Shown: piece after piece, positions 28,814 through 38,060 of the stretch
Layout: every line of letters begins with the position of its first letter
Position numbering within the stretch: the first letter of the stretch is position 1
DNA from: an uncultured Methanomicrobiales archaeon
GTDB taxonomy: Archaea > Halobacteriota > Methanomicrobia > Methanomicrobiales > Methanospirillaceae
Assembly: GCA_903832665.1 (NCBI GenBank)
Contig: CAILCG010000014.1
Span: forward strand, 248,001 to 312,000
DNA: 64,000 nucleotides
Direction of reading: 5' to 3'
The notes under the pieces: model-generated
Databases searched by the model: none
What the model was told of the DNA's origin: nothing
Seen by the model: only the letters and a program-made list of their open reading frames with translations
Position numbers and translations under genes: made by a program

Positions 28814-29227
28814 TTACTCAGCCGTCACAGCAAACGCAGCCGAAGTCCGGGAGAGCAGAGGTTTTTCACCCGCATCGGAAAAGACCTCCGCCTCGGCAAA
28901 TGCAACCCGCCGTCCCTTCTTGATCACTTTTGCTTTTGCAACAATCACACCCTCCCGGACACCCTTGACAAAACTGGTGGATTCGGATATGGTCGCAATT
29001 CCCTCCTGTTCTTTGAGTACCGTGTAGAGAGCGAGTGCAATCGCTTCATCTGCCAGCGCCACGAGCATCCCTCCCTGGAGCCAGCCGACACCGTTGTGCA
29101 TATCGGGCCGTACCTGCATTTTTAAAACCGAGGTTCCTGCATCGTAACTGACGATCTCGATCCCCATCTGGCAGAAGAACGGGTTTGCATTCCTGCCATG
29201 CTGCCGGATATTTTCAAGATAGGACAT
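28814..29227 (-). CDS. PaaI/4HBT-type hotdog thioesterase
   Basis: A 137-residue hotdog-fold protein. The family core HNGVGWLQGGMLVALADEAIALAL is followed by TISESTSFVKGVREGVIVAKAKVIKKGRRVAFAEAEVFSD. Members hydrolyse acyl-CoA or related thioesters; the substrate here is unknown. It is convergent with the TPR gene. The 295 bp upstream, to the transglutaminase-like gene, show no recognisable feature. Confidence 0.85.
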   Translation of the reverse strand: MSYLENIRQHGRNANPFFCQMGIEIVSYDAGTSVLKMQVRPDMHNGVGWLQGGMLVALADEAIALALYTVLKEQEGIATISESTSFVKGVREGVIVAKAKVIKKGRRVAFAEAEVFSDAGEKPLLSRTSAAFAVTAE

Positions 29228-29522
29228 AGTTCTCTTTAGGATTATCAGCAGATTGAACGATTAAACTGATCCATTTCGGTGAGCAGCGTGATTTAGTAAG
29301 AGGTTGTCCCAGCGATGATGAACCTGGATTTTTTATTCAGAATCCCGGAGAACCGGTGAGGGGAGCCGGGCAAGTAACCGGAAGGACACCCGAATGAACA
29401 GGATCAGAGCCTTGTCTCACGACTCGTCGTAGCCATTCACTAGCCGGGTCCGGCCAAAACACAAAAGCCCAAAACATTTTCCCCGTGATCCGCAATTATC
29501 TGATAATACTCCGGCAGGAAAA

Positions 29523-30977
29523 ATGAGTCCACGTTTCGAGGCAGCAACTACCCTGCGAAAAAAACCCGGTGAATGCTTCCCGGTCGGCTTCCCCACGGAA
29601 CGGCCTCGTGGCCACGCATTGAACGGGTTCTCCGGCCGACACTCCTCCAGAGGGGTATTTCTCATTCTTGTTGCGGCAATACTACTCTTCTCGCCAGCTT
29701 CCGCAAGCATTGCGAATAACAACGGCCATCAGGAAACGGGAGGAACACCTTACCCCGGCCCCTCTCACCCGGAGTCTGGCACTGTTCCGGGAGCTCCGGC
29801 TCTTCCATCAGAATCAGCAGAGATCATCGTCCATGGACAAAAAACCGGAACAACGGATCCGGAACCTGTCGGAGGAACCGGCAACCTTACCTTGCCATTC
29901 ATTGCAGGTAACGCTACACCAGGAAGTATCAGCCGCCATTACACCTTCCCTTTCCAGAAATCCAATATCACCGTCACGACAATGGTGAGCAATGCTGCTT
30001 ATTACGGGGCAAAAAACGGCGATAAATTCGCAATAATCTCACAGGAGACCGCACCCGAAACCCTTGCCGCCGATTACTACCGGGCGTTTGTTAATGATCC
30101 ACATCAGGACCAGTTCTATACCAGCCTCATCCAGAGTTTCCGCAGCATCCGTACGGATCACAACTATTCCGATGACGAATATCTTGAACTGTTGACGGTC
30201 TTTGTGCAGAGCCTTCCTTACGACAATGAATCGGCTGTACACCCCGGTAATCCCTCGCGTTTCCCGGTCGAAACTATTGTTGAGGGCACCGGTGATTGCG
30301 ATGACAAGAGCGTCTTACTTGCCGGTTTCCTCTCCCGGGAGGGATTCAACGTATCCCTCCTCCTCTTTATCCCGGAACACCACATGGCAGTCGGGATCGC
30401 AGGAGATCGCATGCAGTACCGGAATAGCGGGTACATGTATGTCGAGACCACGGGCGTTTCGTTCATGGGGGATGTCCCACCTGCACTGAACCAGTCAGTA
30501 AAATACGTTCCTTTCGGCCAGCTCCCGCGAACTACCCCAATAACCAGTATACCGGTGGTGATCCGGGTGGGTTCAGGTTCCAAACGGTTCACCCGTGCGG
30601 ATGAAGCAGAATATATCTTACTCCAGAAAAAAGAGGTTGATGCACGGATCGCGTTACTCAGGGTACATCTCAACACTACCTCACGGGACAGTCCCCCGTA
30701 CAGGACACTCATGGAGAACTATTACACCTACACGGGTATCCACAACTATATTGTGAAGCACGAGCAGGACCGGGCCGGTACCTACCGGTACCTCACCACC
30801 CAGCTGCCACCTGCATTCTCATCTGTCAGCCCCGCGGACAACCCGCCCTGTCCGAATTCCCTGGCAGGTGATGAAAACGGGCAGGTATGGTATCTGCCAT
30901 GTCCCCGAGGGATCTGGGTACCGCAACGGTGCGTGTGGCAGAGTGAGCGGCAGGAATTCATCACCCCGTGTTCGTAA
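29523..30977 (+). CDS. Secreted transglutaminase-like protein
   Basis: A 484-residue protein. A charged N-terminal segment of about 43 residues precedes a hydrophobic helix (GVFLILVAAILLFSPASAS), then a low-complexity Pro/Gly/Thr stretch. The catalytic-type core lies at 180-320: FVQSLPYDNESA, then VEGTGDCDDKSVLLAGFLSREGFNVSLLLF with Cys 259, and IPEHHMAVG with His 286 or 287; the third member may be the Glu/Asp in VETTGVSFMGD. It may cut or cross-link surface proteins; activity is inferred. The C terminus has four cysteines near its end. Confidence 0.8.
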   Translation: MSPRFEAATTLRKKPGECFPVGFPTERPRGHALNGFSGRHSSRGVFLILVAAILLFSPASASIANNNGHQETGGTPYPGPSHPESGTVPGAPALPSESAEIIVHGQKTGTTDPEPVGGTGNLTLPFIAGNATPGSISRHYTFPFQKSNITVTTMVSNAAYYGAKNGDKFAIISQETAPETLAADYYRAFVNDPHQDQFYTSLIQSFRSIRTDHNYSDDEYLELLTVFVQSLPYDNESAVHPGNPSRFPVETIVEGTGDCDDKSVLLAGFLSREGFNVSLLLFIPEHHMAVGIAGDRMQYRNSGYMYVETTGVSFMGDVPPALNQSVKYVPFGQLPRTTPITSIPVVIRVGSGSKRFTRADEAEYILLQKKEVDARIALLRVHLNTTSRDSPPYRTLMENYYTYTGIHNYIVKHEQDRAGTYRYLTTQLPPAFSSVSPADNPPCPNSLAGDENGQVWYLPCPRGIWVPQRCVWQSERQEFITPCS

Positions 30978-31113
30978 CTGTTCCTCAACAGCAATTGACG
31001 TAACAATTGGGGACGGGAAATACGATGCGTAAAAATCATCCGGACTCCCAGAAAAGTCCGGTGAAGCAGAATTACAGAAATAATCCGTTTAGTAAAATGC
31101 CAGAAAAAATCCG

Positions 31114-31938
31114 TCAGAGGTCAGCAGTTCCGGCCATGGCAGGATAGCACACCGTGCTGACTGCACCCGACGACTGTCCCGGCAAACCGGAACTATCCTC
31201 ACAACATTTCATCAGGTAGGATAATGTTGTTTCAGACAGGATAAACCGGGAAAAACGCCCGTCCTTTCGTGCGTGCAAGATCCCGTCATCGATAAGCCGT
31301 TTCATATGCCAGGAAACTGTTGGGCCGGATACCCCGAGCATCTTTTCAAAATCCGTGCGGGCCATCAGGGGGTTCCTGGCAAGAGCGAGCAGGATCATTT
31401 TATCGGTATCCTGACGCAGGTACTTCATCACTTTCAATTCGCACTCACCATATTTGCCGGAATTCTCAAAAAAACTGATAATGCCGTGATCCTTGAGGAG
31501 AATAATTTTCCCGGAAATTCTCATCCGGGCGAGATGGTAGGTGAGCGCCCCGCGGGATATCCCCGTTTCCTGGGATAACTCAATAAAGCTGATCCCCGGA
31601 CGGGTTCGGATGAGGCCATAGAGAGTATTTCGTACCGTGCTGGCGAGGATATTACTCCTCGCAATCCTCTTAAACCCGAAAATGGAAAGGAGTTTTAACG
31701 TGAAAAAAATCTCGACCGGAAAGAGACAGGCCGGTGAGATGGCGAGTGCCCCGATAATAACCATTTCACGGAACGTGAGATCCCAAAAGGAGATAGGGAC
31801 AACACCTGTTGTGGCTATCCCGGCAGACCCGAATGCCGGTTCAACGGTGTATACCAGGGGGAGAGCGACTGCCGGGGCTGCAAGTGCCGCGACAAGAGCA
31901 GCAAGCAGTACAACAGAAAACATCTCCCTCCATTTCAT
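31114..31938 (-). CDS. Membrane-anchored regulator with two winged-helix domains
   Basis: A 274-residue protein from the ATG at 31938 (an upstream in-frame ATG at 32004 overlaps the neighbouring gene). Two hydrophobic segments (MFSVVLLAALVAALAAPAVAL and FREMVIIGALAISPACLFPVEIFF) flank a short extracellular loop. Two winged-helix domains follow: TVRNTLYGLIRTRPGISFIELSQETGISRGALTYHLARM and MILLALARNPLMARTDFEKMLGVSGPTVSWHMKRLIDDGIL. It is probably a one-component regulator that senses the envelope. The gene adjoins three exported-protein genes sharing a palindromic promoter element, so it is the natural candidate to bind it. Confidence 0.8.
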   Translation of the reverse strand: MKWREMFSVVLLAALVAALAAPAVALPLVYTVEPAFGSAGIATTGVVPISFWDLTFREMVIIGALAISPACLFPVEIFFTLKLLSIFGFKRIARSNILASTVRNTLYGLIRTRPGISFIELSQETGISRGALTYHLARMRISGKIILLKDHGIISFFENSGKYGECELKVMKYLRQDTDKMILLALARNPLMARTDFEKMLGVSGPTVSWHMKRLIDDGILHARKDGRFSRFILSETTLSYLMKCCEDSSGLPGQSSGAVSTVCYPAMAGTADL

Positions 31939-31979
31939 GACAATATAATTATTTTTGTATACAGGTATCAGCCTTGTGG

Positions 31980-32462
31980 TCAGGTTGTGCCGGTCCTGAT
32001 CCATGAAAGATTTTCGAGGCTGCCTGAAGAGATATTTTTGTAACTGTGGACCTGGAATTTCCAGACACCCGGGGTCATATCACCGGGATTATTAATCCTC
32101 AGGTCAATCCTCCCGTCAATCCTGCCGTCCGATCCATCGTAAAAAGGGCCAAGGGTCTTGTCGGGGTTGATAATCGTTAATGAGAGCGGATCAGCCGTAT
32201 CCCCGCTGTAGAGCGAGACAATAATATACGGAGTTTCGGCAGACACGTATTTTGAGAACAGGGCGGTGTGTTCCGGTCGACCGGCCCTGTCCGGCGCAGG
32301 CAGAAGTCCGTTCATCCCGGGTTCTATTGATAGGTTGAGAGGATTGTCCATGATCGCAGGTGCGTCGTATCACTCAGGGGCCGGCACATGACCCGGGAAA
32401 GCGATCGCCAGGGCAAGTATTGCACCGGCACCGAGCAGCACCGCAATCCACAGGATTTTCAT
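31980..32462 (-). pseudogene. Exported protein gene interrupted by an in-frame TGA
   Basis: From ATG 32462 the frame encodes a signal peptide, MKILWIAVLLGAGAILALAIAF, then GHVPAPE and TGA at 32370-32372. The same frame continues without shift for 129 codons (DNPLNLSIEPGMNGLLP, then YIIVSLYSGDTADPLSLTIINPD, INNPGDMTPGVWKFQVHSYK) to a stop at 31980. This looks like one secreted beta-sandwich protein of about 160 residues split by a nonsense mutation. Selenocysteine or read-through is possible in principle but unsupported. It is divergent from the DUF4349 gene across the palindromic element and lies upstream of the regulator gene. Confidence 0.65.
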
Positions 32463-32535
32463 ACTAAGAGATTCTCCCGGGAACGATATAGGATTGCCTT
32501 CTGGTTTCACTCTTGCCGGTACTCCTTGACATGTA

Positions 32536-32547
32536 GAGCATTTGCTC
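32536..32547. promoter_or_regulatory. Palindromic promoter element, copy 1
   Basis: GAGCATTTGCTC is a perfect inverted repeat (GAGCA, TT, TGCTC), preceded by GACATGTA and followed by ATAAATCGTTTA. It lies between the divergent exported-protein pseudogene and the DUF4349 gene, 82 bp before that gene's ATG. The same 30-bp context occurs at 34780 and 37200. Confidence 0.75.
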
Positions 32548-32628
32548 ATAAATCGTTTACATAACCATAGCTTTTTTCTGATCATACAAATCCCGGCCGC
32601 GATTATTGTGCGACCGGGGGGATTATGT

Positions 32629-33996
32629 ATGACACAGAAAAACCCTCAATGCCTGATAATATCAGGTATCATAACGAGTCTGGTCATCGCATGGCTGGTG
32701 ATGGTACTTATCACTCCGGCTTTTGCCGGGAACAGTAGTACAGAACCCGCATTCACGTCATCCTACCAGCGAGACGTTACACTACAGAGTGCAGCCCAGT
32801 CCATGGTCCCGGATAATGATACGGGCGAAGAACAGACAGAAGTAGCCGACGTCCTTTCCCCATTGGGGACCGGAGACCGTGCGTGGCAGTTTTATGTCGA
32901 TACCACGACATTCAAACCTGACGAGTATATCGTAACTGCCGAAGCGGTTGTGGAGAAAGCGACCGGTACTGCACTCTTCAATGTCCTTGACCATTCATCA
33001 TCCGGCCAGGGCGGGGCTCCGCAGAAGACGCAGGTTACTTCACCCCGCCCGGCTCTCGGGGAATATTACATCACGATCGACCCCATCAGCGACCGGGTTG
33101 TCGGGGAGAAGTTTTCGATAACCGGCAGGACGAACCTGCCCGAATCTTCCGAGATGCTCGTACAGGTCTATTCGTCTTCTTTCAAGCCCACGCAGAAGAG
33201 CCAGAGCGGGGAGTTCTCCGGCGCCACCGGAACCGTCCGGGCATCTGATTCATCCCTGCCGGTGCCGGCCCTGGCGCCTCTGCAGAAGGATCCGGGGGTA
33301 AAAGGCTCCGATGCAAAAATTATCAAGACCGCAACGATCACGCTCGAAGTACCGGATGTTGCCAGCTCGGTTGAAGCCTTCCAGGCACTGGCAATCGCAC
33401 AGGGAGGGTACCTCTCTTCAACAACGCTCCAGGCAAATGGCAAACGGCATACCGGGACCATTGTGCTCCGCATCCCGCAATCAAAGTTCGAGACCACCAT
33501 TGCCGGGGTGAAATCAGCGGGAACGGTCAATGCCTTCACCTCACAGGGTGAGGATGTGACCGAGGAGTATATCGATCTCAAGGCCCAGAAAAAATCGTAC
33601 CAGGTCCAGCTCGCCCAGTATTATGTGCTGATGAAGAAGGCAGTAAAAATAACCGACATCATCGCGATCCAGCAGCAGATCGACCGGGTGCAGACCGAAC
33701 TGAACCGGCTCGAAGGCCGGCTGAAGTATCTCGAGAGCCGGGTTGACCTGTCGACCATCACGATCACCCTCCAGGAACCCGAACCGGTCCTGGTCCCCAC
33801 GGAACCCGGGCATAACTTTGTATCTGCCATCAACAAGGGGATCGAGGGGTTGTTCGGTCTGATTGATGCCATAATCATCGCCGCGATCACTTTCCTGCCG
33901 GCCATTGTCGTTGCGTGCGCCGTGTATGGGATTTACCGGTGGAGAAAGGGGAAGCGGTCGGTGATGGCTGCTACCGAAATACCCGGTGAGAAATAA
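32629..33996 (+). CDS. DUF4349 membrane protein with methanogen surface domain
   Basis: A 455-residue protein from ATG 32629. An N-terminal signal anchor (CLIISGIITSLVIAWLVMVLITPAFA) is followed by the surface module TFKPDEYIVTAEAVVEKATGTALFNVLD and YYITIDPISDRVVGEKFSITGRTNL, VQVYSSSFKPTQKSQSGEFSG. Then comes DUF4349: KTATITLEVPDVASSVEAFQALAIAQGGYLSS, a coiled coil (DIIAIQQQIDRVQTELNRLEGRLKYLESRVDLSTITITLQ) and a C-terminal membrane helix. The surface module is almost identical to that of the next gene, suggesting duplication. Function is unknown; DUF4349 proteins are envelope proteins. Confidence 0.85.
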   Translation: MTQKNPQCLIISGIITSLVIAWLVMVLITPAFAGNSSTEPAFTSSYQRDVTLQSAAQSMVPDNDTGEEQTEVADVLSPLGTGDRAWQFYVDTTTFKPDEYIVTAEAVVEKATGTALFNVLDHSSSGQGGAPQKTQVTSPRPALGEYYITIDPISDRVVGEKFSITGRTNLPESSEMLVQVYSSSFKPTQKSQSGEFSGATGTVRASDSSLPVPALAPLQKDPGVKGSDAKIIKTATITLEVPDVASSVEAFQALAIAQGGYLSSTTLQANGKRHTGTIVLRIPQSKFETTIAGVKSAGTVNAFTSQGEDVTEEYIDLKAQKKSYQVQLAQYYVLMKKAVKITDIIAIQQQIDRVQTELNRLEGRLKYLESRVDLSTITITLQEPEPVLVPTEPGHNFVSAINKGIEGLFGLIDAIIIAAITFLPAIVVACAVYGIYRWRKGKRSVMAATEIPGEK

Positions 33997-34022
33997 TTAC
34001 TGGACTGATGGGGAGGATCGAA

Positions 34023-34200
34023 TTTTTTTTTTTGCTCTGTAGAAATCCTTACAGGGAAATAAGAGGACCTCTGGGGGTCAAGGGGGGCGCTCCCCTTGGG
34101 ATGCCTCCCCCTCTGGGGGAGAGAGGGGGTCACCCTCACATATCACAATAAGGAACTGGTAAGTACCGGGAAAATGAGGATTTCTACAGAGTCCTTTTTT
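34023..34200 (-). repeat. Dispersed repeat, copy 3 (internally deleted, with inverted ends)
   Basis: The left end TTTTTGCTCTGTAGAAATCC (about 34030-34049) is matched in inverted form on the right by GGATTTCTACAGAG (34178-34191). Between them lies the GC-rich core (GGGGGTCAAGGGGGGCGC, TGCCTCCCCCTCTGG, GAGGGGGTCACC), but the middle section found in copies 2, 4 and 5 is missing. The rest of the 33997-34885 gap carries the second promoter element and no recognisable gene. Confidence 0.75.
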
Positions 34201-34788
34201 TCAATCACTGCATCCCGGAGAAGGCGAGAACCGGAGGAATTTTCGCACACCCATTCGCTGCTGTAGGATCCACCTGTAGAGGGAGCGGGTTGCGGGGAGC
34301 CGGGAGTGCTGAGAGATTGATTGATCAACCCTGATAAGATCCTCTTATCCGTGCCCATTTAAGCCCCGGATTCCCCCTCCCAAAACCATTTTTGTCTCTC
34401 ATTTGCGAAATTACATCCCTGTTGTTTTTTAATAACTCTAAAATAAACCCTGATTGCTATAAAACCTGAGAATAATGCCCGGAAAAGAAGTCTCCCCAGG
34501 CCCTTTTGGAAGTCCGATCTCCCCAAATTCAGATTCTCCTTTTCTCATACAATTCCGTGAAAAATCACCCTGCAAAAAACCGCACGTATTCGCGTTCGGA
34601 TAGCCGATCCCGTGTGCCCGCGATAGACTGGACGGTCAGGAAAATTAAGAGCAGATTCCAGGATTCCCAACTCTCACCTCTGATAATCACATTAACCGGG
34701 AATGTCAGACAAGAGGGATTTCAGGTTCTCCGACGGAAACATAAAGATTCGGTGGGATGGTCTCTCCCCCACTCACCCGGGATGTGTA

Positions 34789-34800
34789 GAGGATTTGCTC
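34789..34800. promoter_or_regulatory. Palindromic promoter element, copy 2
   Basis: GAGGATTTGCTC differs from the other two copies by one base in the left arm. The flanks GATGTGTA and ATAAATCGTTTATTTAC match the shared context. It lies 86 bp before the ATG of the beta-propeller gene. Confidence 0.7.
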
Positions 34801-34885
34801 ATAAATCGTTTATTTACCTGAACCTTTTTTTCTCCACAGAAGCGAAAATTCCCATCGCTCCGTTCCCCACAGGGGGTGATCACGT

Positions 34886-37132
34886 ATGACAACAAAAAAC
34901 GTACCGCTCCTGATCCTTTCAGGACTCATAACGGGCATCATCATCGCTTACGTGGTGATGACCGCGTTTCCGCTGCACCCGACGGAAACCACCAGTACCG
35001 CACTACTGAACCAGCCGATTCTCCAACAGAAAGTCACTCCCGGCGCTGAAGAGCCCCAACAGTTTTCATCGATAGAAGAGGCCCGGGCATTCCTCATCAC
35101 CCATACCGAGGGAAATGATAAACCGCAGCTCCTTACAGGTGGATCAACCCCAGTGGATACCCGCGAATGGTCCACGGTAAACAGTACCCGGACCTGGAGG
35201 TTCGATGTTGATACCTCTACTTTCAAACCCGACGAGTATATCGTGACCGCTGATGCAATCCTGCAGCACGCAACCGGCACGGCCCTCTTCAATGTCCTCG
35301 ATTCACCCCAGGCCAGGACATCGCAGCCGGCACAGGGACCCCGTCCAACATCGTCCACGGATGGATATTTCATCAGCATCAATCCGATTGGCGACCGGTA
35401 CGTGGGTGAGAAATTCACCATCACCGGGCGGACCAACCTTGCAGCAGATGACGAGATGCTCATCCAGGTCTACTCCTCCTCCTTCAAGCCAACGCAAAAG
35501 AGCCAGAGCGGGGAGTTCTCCGGATCGACCGGGACAGTACGGGCATCTTCATCATCCCAACCGGTACCGGCATCAACCTCTGCTCCGGCGCCGGATTGCG
35601 ACCGGAAATATTCCACCACAAACGTCCAGGTTCGCGATGTGGACGAGGCTGATATCGTCAAGACTGACGGGACATATGTCTATGTTGTCACGGGCAGCCA
35701 CCTCAATATCCTGCATGCGTATCCTGCCGATACCGCAGGAATTATCGCGACCCTGCAGTTTTCCGGATCACCCCAGTCGCTGTACCCCCATGGAGACCAG
35801 CTTGTGCTGATCAGTTCTGAGTATAAGTCTCGGACCGTCATGAACTGCCAGCCGGGCGCCTGCGGCACCACCATGCCAACCGACCAGAAGACCCGGGTAT
35901 TTATATATTCGGTAAAGGACCCGGCTCATCCGGCCCTCCAGCGCGAGATGGAATTAGACGGCGTGTATAAGGACACCCGCATGATCGGCTCCCTGCTCTA
36001 TTTTGTCACTAATGACTACATCGACCGGTATGACGGGGATGTGACATTTCCGGCAATGTATGACAGCCGTAGGGGAACGACAGTCCCCCCGGTCTATTAT
36101 TTCAACAAAAAAGACCGGAAGTTCTCCTTGACAACGGTCGGGGCAGTTGACATCCGGGCGGACGAACCGATACGGGCAAGAGCATTCCTCATGGGCTCTG
36201 CGGGCACAGTCTACGTCTCTCCGGAGAACATGTATATTGCGATAACCTCCAATGGCGATTCCCGTACGTCGCAAAGTACCGACCTGTATTCCTTTGCCCT
36301 TAACAATGGCCGGATATCCTTTACCGCACACGGAACCATAGACGGGACACTGCTCAACCAGTTCTCAATGGACGAGTACGGGGGCAACCTGCGGGTTGCG
36401 ACAACGATTCAGGACTGGAGCGGCCGATGGAACACCAGGTTCAGCAAGGTGTCGGTCCTGGACAACCAGATGCAGATCATGGGATCGGTGGATAATCTCG
36501 CACCCGGAGAGAAGATTTATGCAGCACGTTTCATGGGAGAACGGTTGTCTCTCGTGACCTTCCGTGAAACCGACCCGCTCTTTGTCATTGACCTTGCAGT
36601 ACCAAAGAGCCCGAAGGTACTTGGCGAACTGCATATCCCCGGGTTCTCCCGGTACCTGCACCCGTACGACGCCACCCACCTCATCGGGGTTGGGAAGCAA
36701 TCCACTCGGGGCGGCCTGAAAATTGCTCTCTTCAATGTAACCGATGTGCACAACCCGCAACTGGTCGGTGAGAAGAGACTGGGCGGATACGGCAGCGATT
36801 CCGAGGTACTTACGGATCACAAGGCCTTCCTGTTTGACCGCGAAAAGGACCTGCTGGTCCTGCCGGTCCATATTGTAGAGGATGCTACGTCGTCCGAAGG
36901 CATTCACCCGATCTGGGGCGGGGCGTACGTATTTGGCGTGAACCCGCTGAAAGGATTTAACGAAAAAGGCATCGTAATCCATTACCGGGACGACAACTCT
37001 GCATCCTATGATGTGAAACGTTCATTCTACATCGAAAATATCCTCTATACCATGGCCCGGGACAAGATCGTCATGAGTGATCTGAAGAACGGCACGGCGC
37101 TTATCGGAGCAGTTGAACTGGGCCAGGGCTGA
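34886..37132 (+). CDS. Secreted protein with C-terminal beta-propeller domain
   Basis: A 748-residue exported protein. The signal anchor (LLILSGLITGIIIAYVVMTAF) is followed at about 105-230 by the same surface module as the preceding gene (STFKPDEYIVTADAILQHATGTALFNVLD; FISINPIGDRYVGEKFTITGRTNL; VYSSSFKPTQKSQSGEFSG). From about 245 the COG4880-type beta-propeller begins: TNVQVRDVDEADIVKTDGTYVYVVTGSHLNILHAYP, with later VFIYSVKDPAHPALQREMELDG and GFSRYLHPYDATHLIGVG. There is no C-terminal anchor. It starts at ATG 34886 with GGGGGTGAT upstream. Function is unknown; binding at the cell surface is likely. Confidence 0.88.
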   Translation: MTTKNVPLLILSGLITGIIIAYVVMTAFPLHPTETTSTALLNQPILQQKVTPGAEEPQQFSSIEEARAFLITHTEGNDKPQLLTGGSTPVDTREWSTVNSTRTWRFDVDTSTFKPDEYIVTADAILQHATGTALFNVLDSPQARTSQPAQGPRPTSSTDGYFISINPIGDRYVGEKFTITGRTNLAADDEMLIQVYSSSFKPTQKSQSGEFSGSTGTVRASSSSQPVPASTSAPAPDCDRKYSTTNVQVRDVDEADIVKTDGTYVYVVTGSHLNILHAYPADTAGIIATLQFSGSPQSLYPHGDQLVLISSEYKSRTVMNCQPGACGTTMPTDQKTRVFIYSVKDPAHPALQREMELDGVYKDTRMIGSLLYFVTNDYIDRYDGDVTFPAMYDSRRGTTVPPVYYFNKKDRKFSLTTVGAVDIRADEPIRARAFLMGSAGTVYVSPENMYIAITSNGDSRTSQSTDLYSFALNNGRISFTAHGTIDGTLLNQFSMDEYGGNLRVATTIQDWSGRWNTRFSKVSVLDNQMQIMGSVDNLAPGEKIYAARFMGERLSLVTFRETDPLFVIDLAVPKSPKVLGELHIPGFSRYLHPYDATHLIGVGKQSTRGGLKIALFNVTDVHNPQLVGEKRLGGYGSDSEVLTDHKAFLFDREKDLLVLPVHIVEDATSSEGIHPIWGGAYVFGVNPLKGFNEKGIVIHYRDDNSASYDVKRSFYIENILYTMARDKIVMSDLKNGTALIGAVELGQG

Positions 37133-37208
37133 CCCGGATCCCAATCTTTTTCTTTAGGTTCTGCTGCCATAATTTCGCAAAATACAACCCGCAGCAGCGC
37201 GACATGTA

Positions 37209-37220
37209 GAGCATTTGCTC
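37209..37220. promoter_or_regulatory. Palindromic promoter element, copy 3
   Basis: GAGCATTTGCTC again forms a perfect inverted repeat, with GACATGTA before and ATAAATCGTTTAAATATC after. The A/T-rich 3' part probably includes the TATA box. It is 86 bp before the ATG at 37306 and identical to copy 1 through 27 consecutive positions. Confidence 0.75.
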
Positions 37221-37305
37221 ATAAATCGTTTAAATATCCAAAGGATAGTTTTCAGGCAGAAGCACCTGGCTAAAGTTGCAGGTGTGTTTTTAGGAATGTG
37301 AAAAA

Positions 37306-37854
37306 ATGGTAAATGGAAACAGAAGAAGAGATGGATTTCTGGATATACCGTGGGTAGCGATTGCTGCTGCTGCGGGAGTAATTGTCGTAGTAATATGTGC
37401 AGCATTATTTTTCATGGGAGGCAATGGGGATCCCACTGGCATAACTACTCCTGTGTCAACAGGAACGCCGTCGTCTCCCGGTCCGTCAGTCACTCACCAT
37501 GTCGTCACCCCCTCATCGGGACAACCCGGTAAGCTGACCTACAATGTTGCACTGACCGGTTATGAACCCGATAGCATACCTGTACCGGATAAAGGGACAT
37601 TTATCAAAGTCATTTACCGCGGGGGGTACGACGGGACATACACGTCAGGATCCGGACCACAGGAACTGCGCAATTCCGGTGAGCGGGTAATTGAAATAGA
37701 AAATCCGGGCACAACGGTCACGGCAACGGTAAAAAAACAGGAAAGTTCCACAAAGCAGGCACTGACCGTTGAAATCTGGAAAAACGGGGCCCGGCTCGGC
37801 AGCAAGACCACGTCCCTTCCGTATGGGGAGGTGACAGTCAGCAGCGCTCTCTGA
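37306..37854 (+). CDS. Membrane-anchored exported protein of unknown function
   Basis: A 182-residue protein. A basic N terminus (MVNGNRRRDG) precedes one membrane helix (IPWVAIAAAAGVIVVVICAALFFMGG), then a Thr/Pro/Ser linker of about 35 residues and a beta-rich domain of about 105 residues (VIEIENPGTTVTATVKKQESSTKQALTVEIWKNGARLGSKTTSLPYGEVTVS). That domain resembles a small extracellular beta-sandwich, but I do not recognise the family. It is the third gene behind the shared palindromic element. Confidence 0.75.
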   Translation: MVNGNRRRDGFLDIPWVAIAAAAGVIVVVICAALFFMGGNGDPTGITTPVSTGTPSSPGPSVTHHVVTPSSGQPGKLTYNVALTGYEPDSIPVPDKGTFIKVIYRGGYDGTYTSGSGPQELRNSGERVIEIENPGTTVTATVKKQESSTKQALTVEIWKNGARLGSKTTSLPYGEVTVSSAL

Positions 37855-38060
37855 GCACGCAATGAGCAATCCGTCAGGTTCAATGCCAATACCAGCCAAT
37901 CGCATAATCATCTGCTCCGTACCCGGACAAGGAACCGGGACGAGAAAAAACACAGAACCCCCCGGGCCAGTCTCCTGACGATCCCGGGTCCTGGCTCCCG
38001 GAAAAACCAGCCGGCACGTTCCGGCAACCAGCCTCCAGAGGGCCCAGGTGAATTGCGAGT

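Noticed and set aside
31980-32462. Selenoprotein with UGA recoding
   Set aside because: No supporting selenocysteine element was seen and the order is not known to make selenoproteins; nonsense mutation is simpler.
34506-34889. Open frame of 127 residues before the beta-propeller gene
   Set aside because: It covers the shared promoter element and overlaps the start of the real gene; composition is not protein-like.
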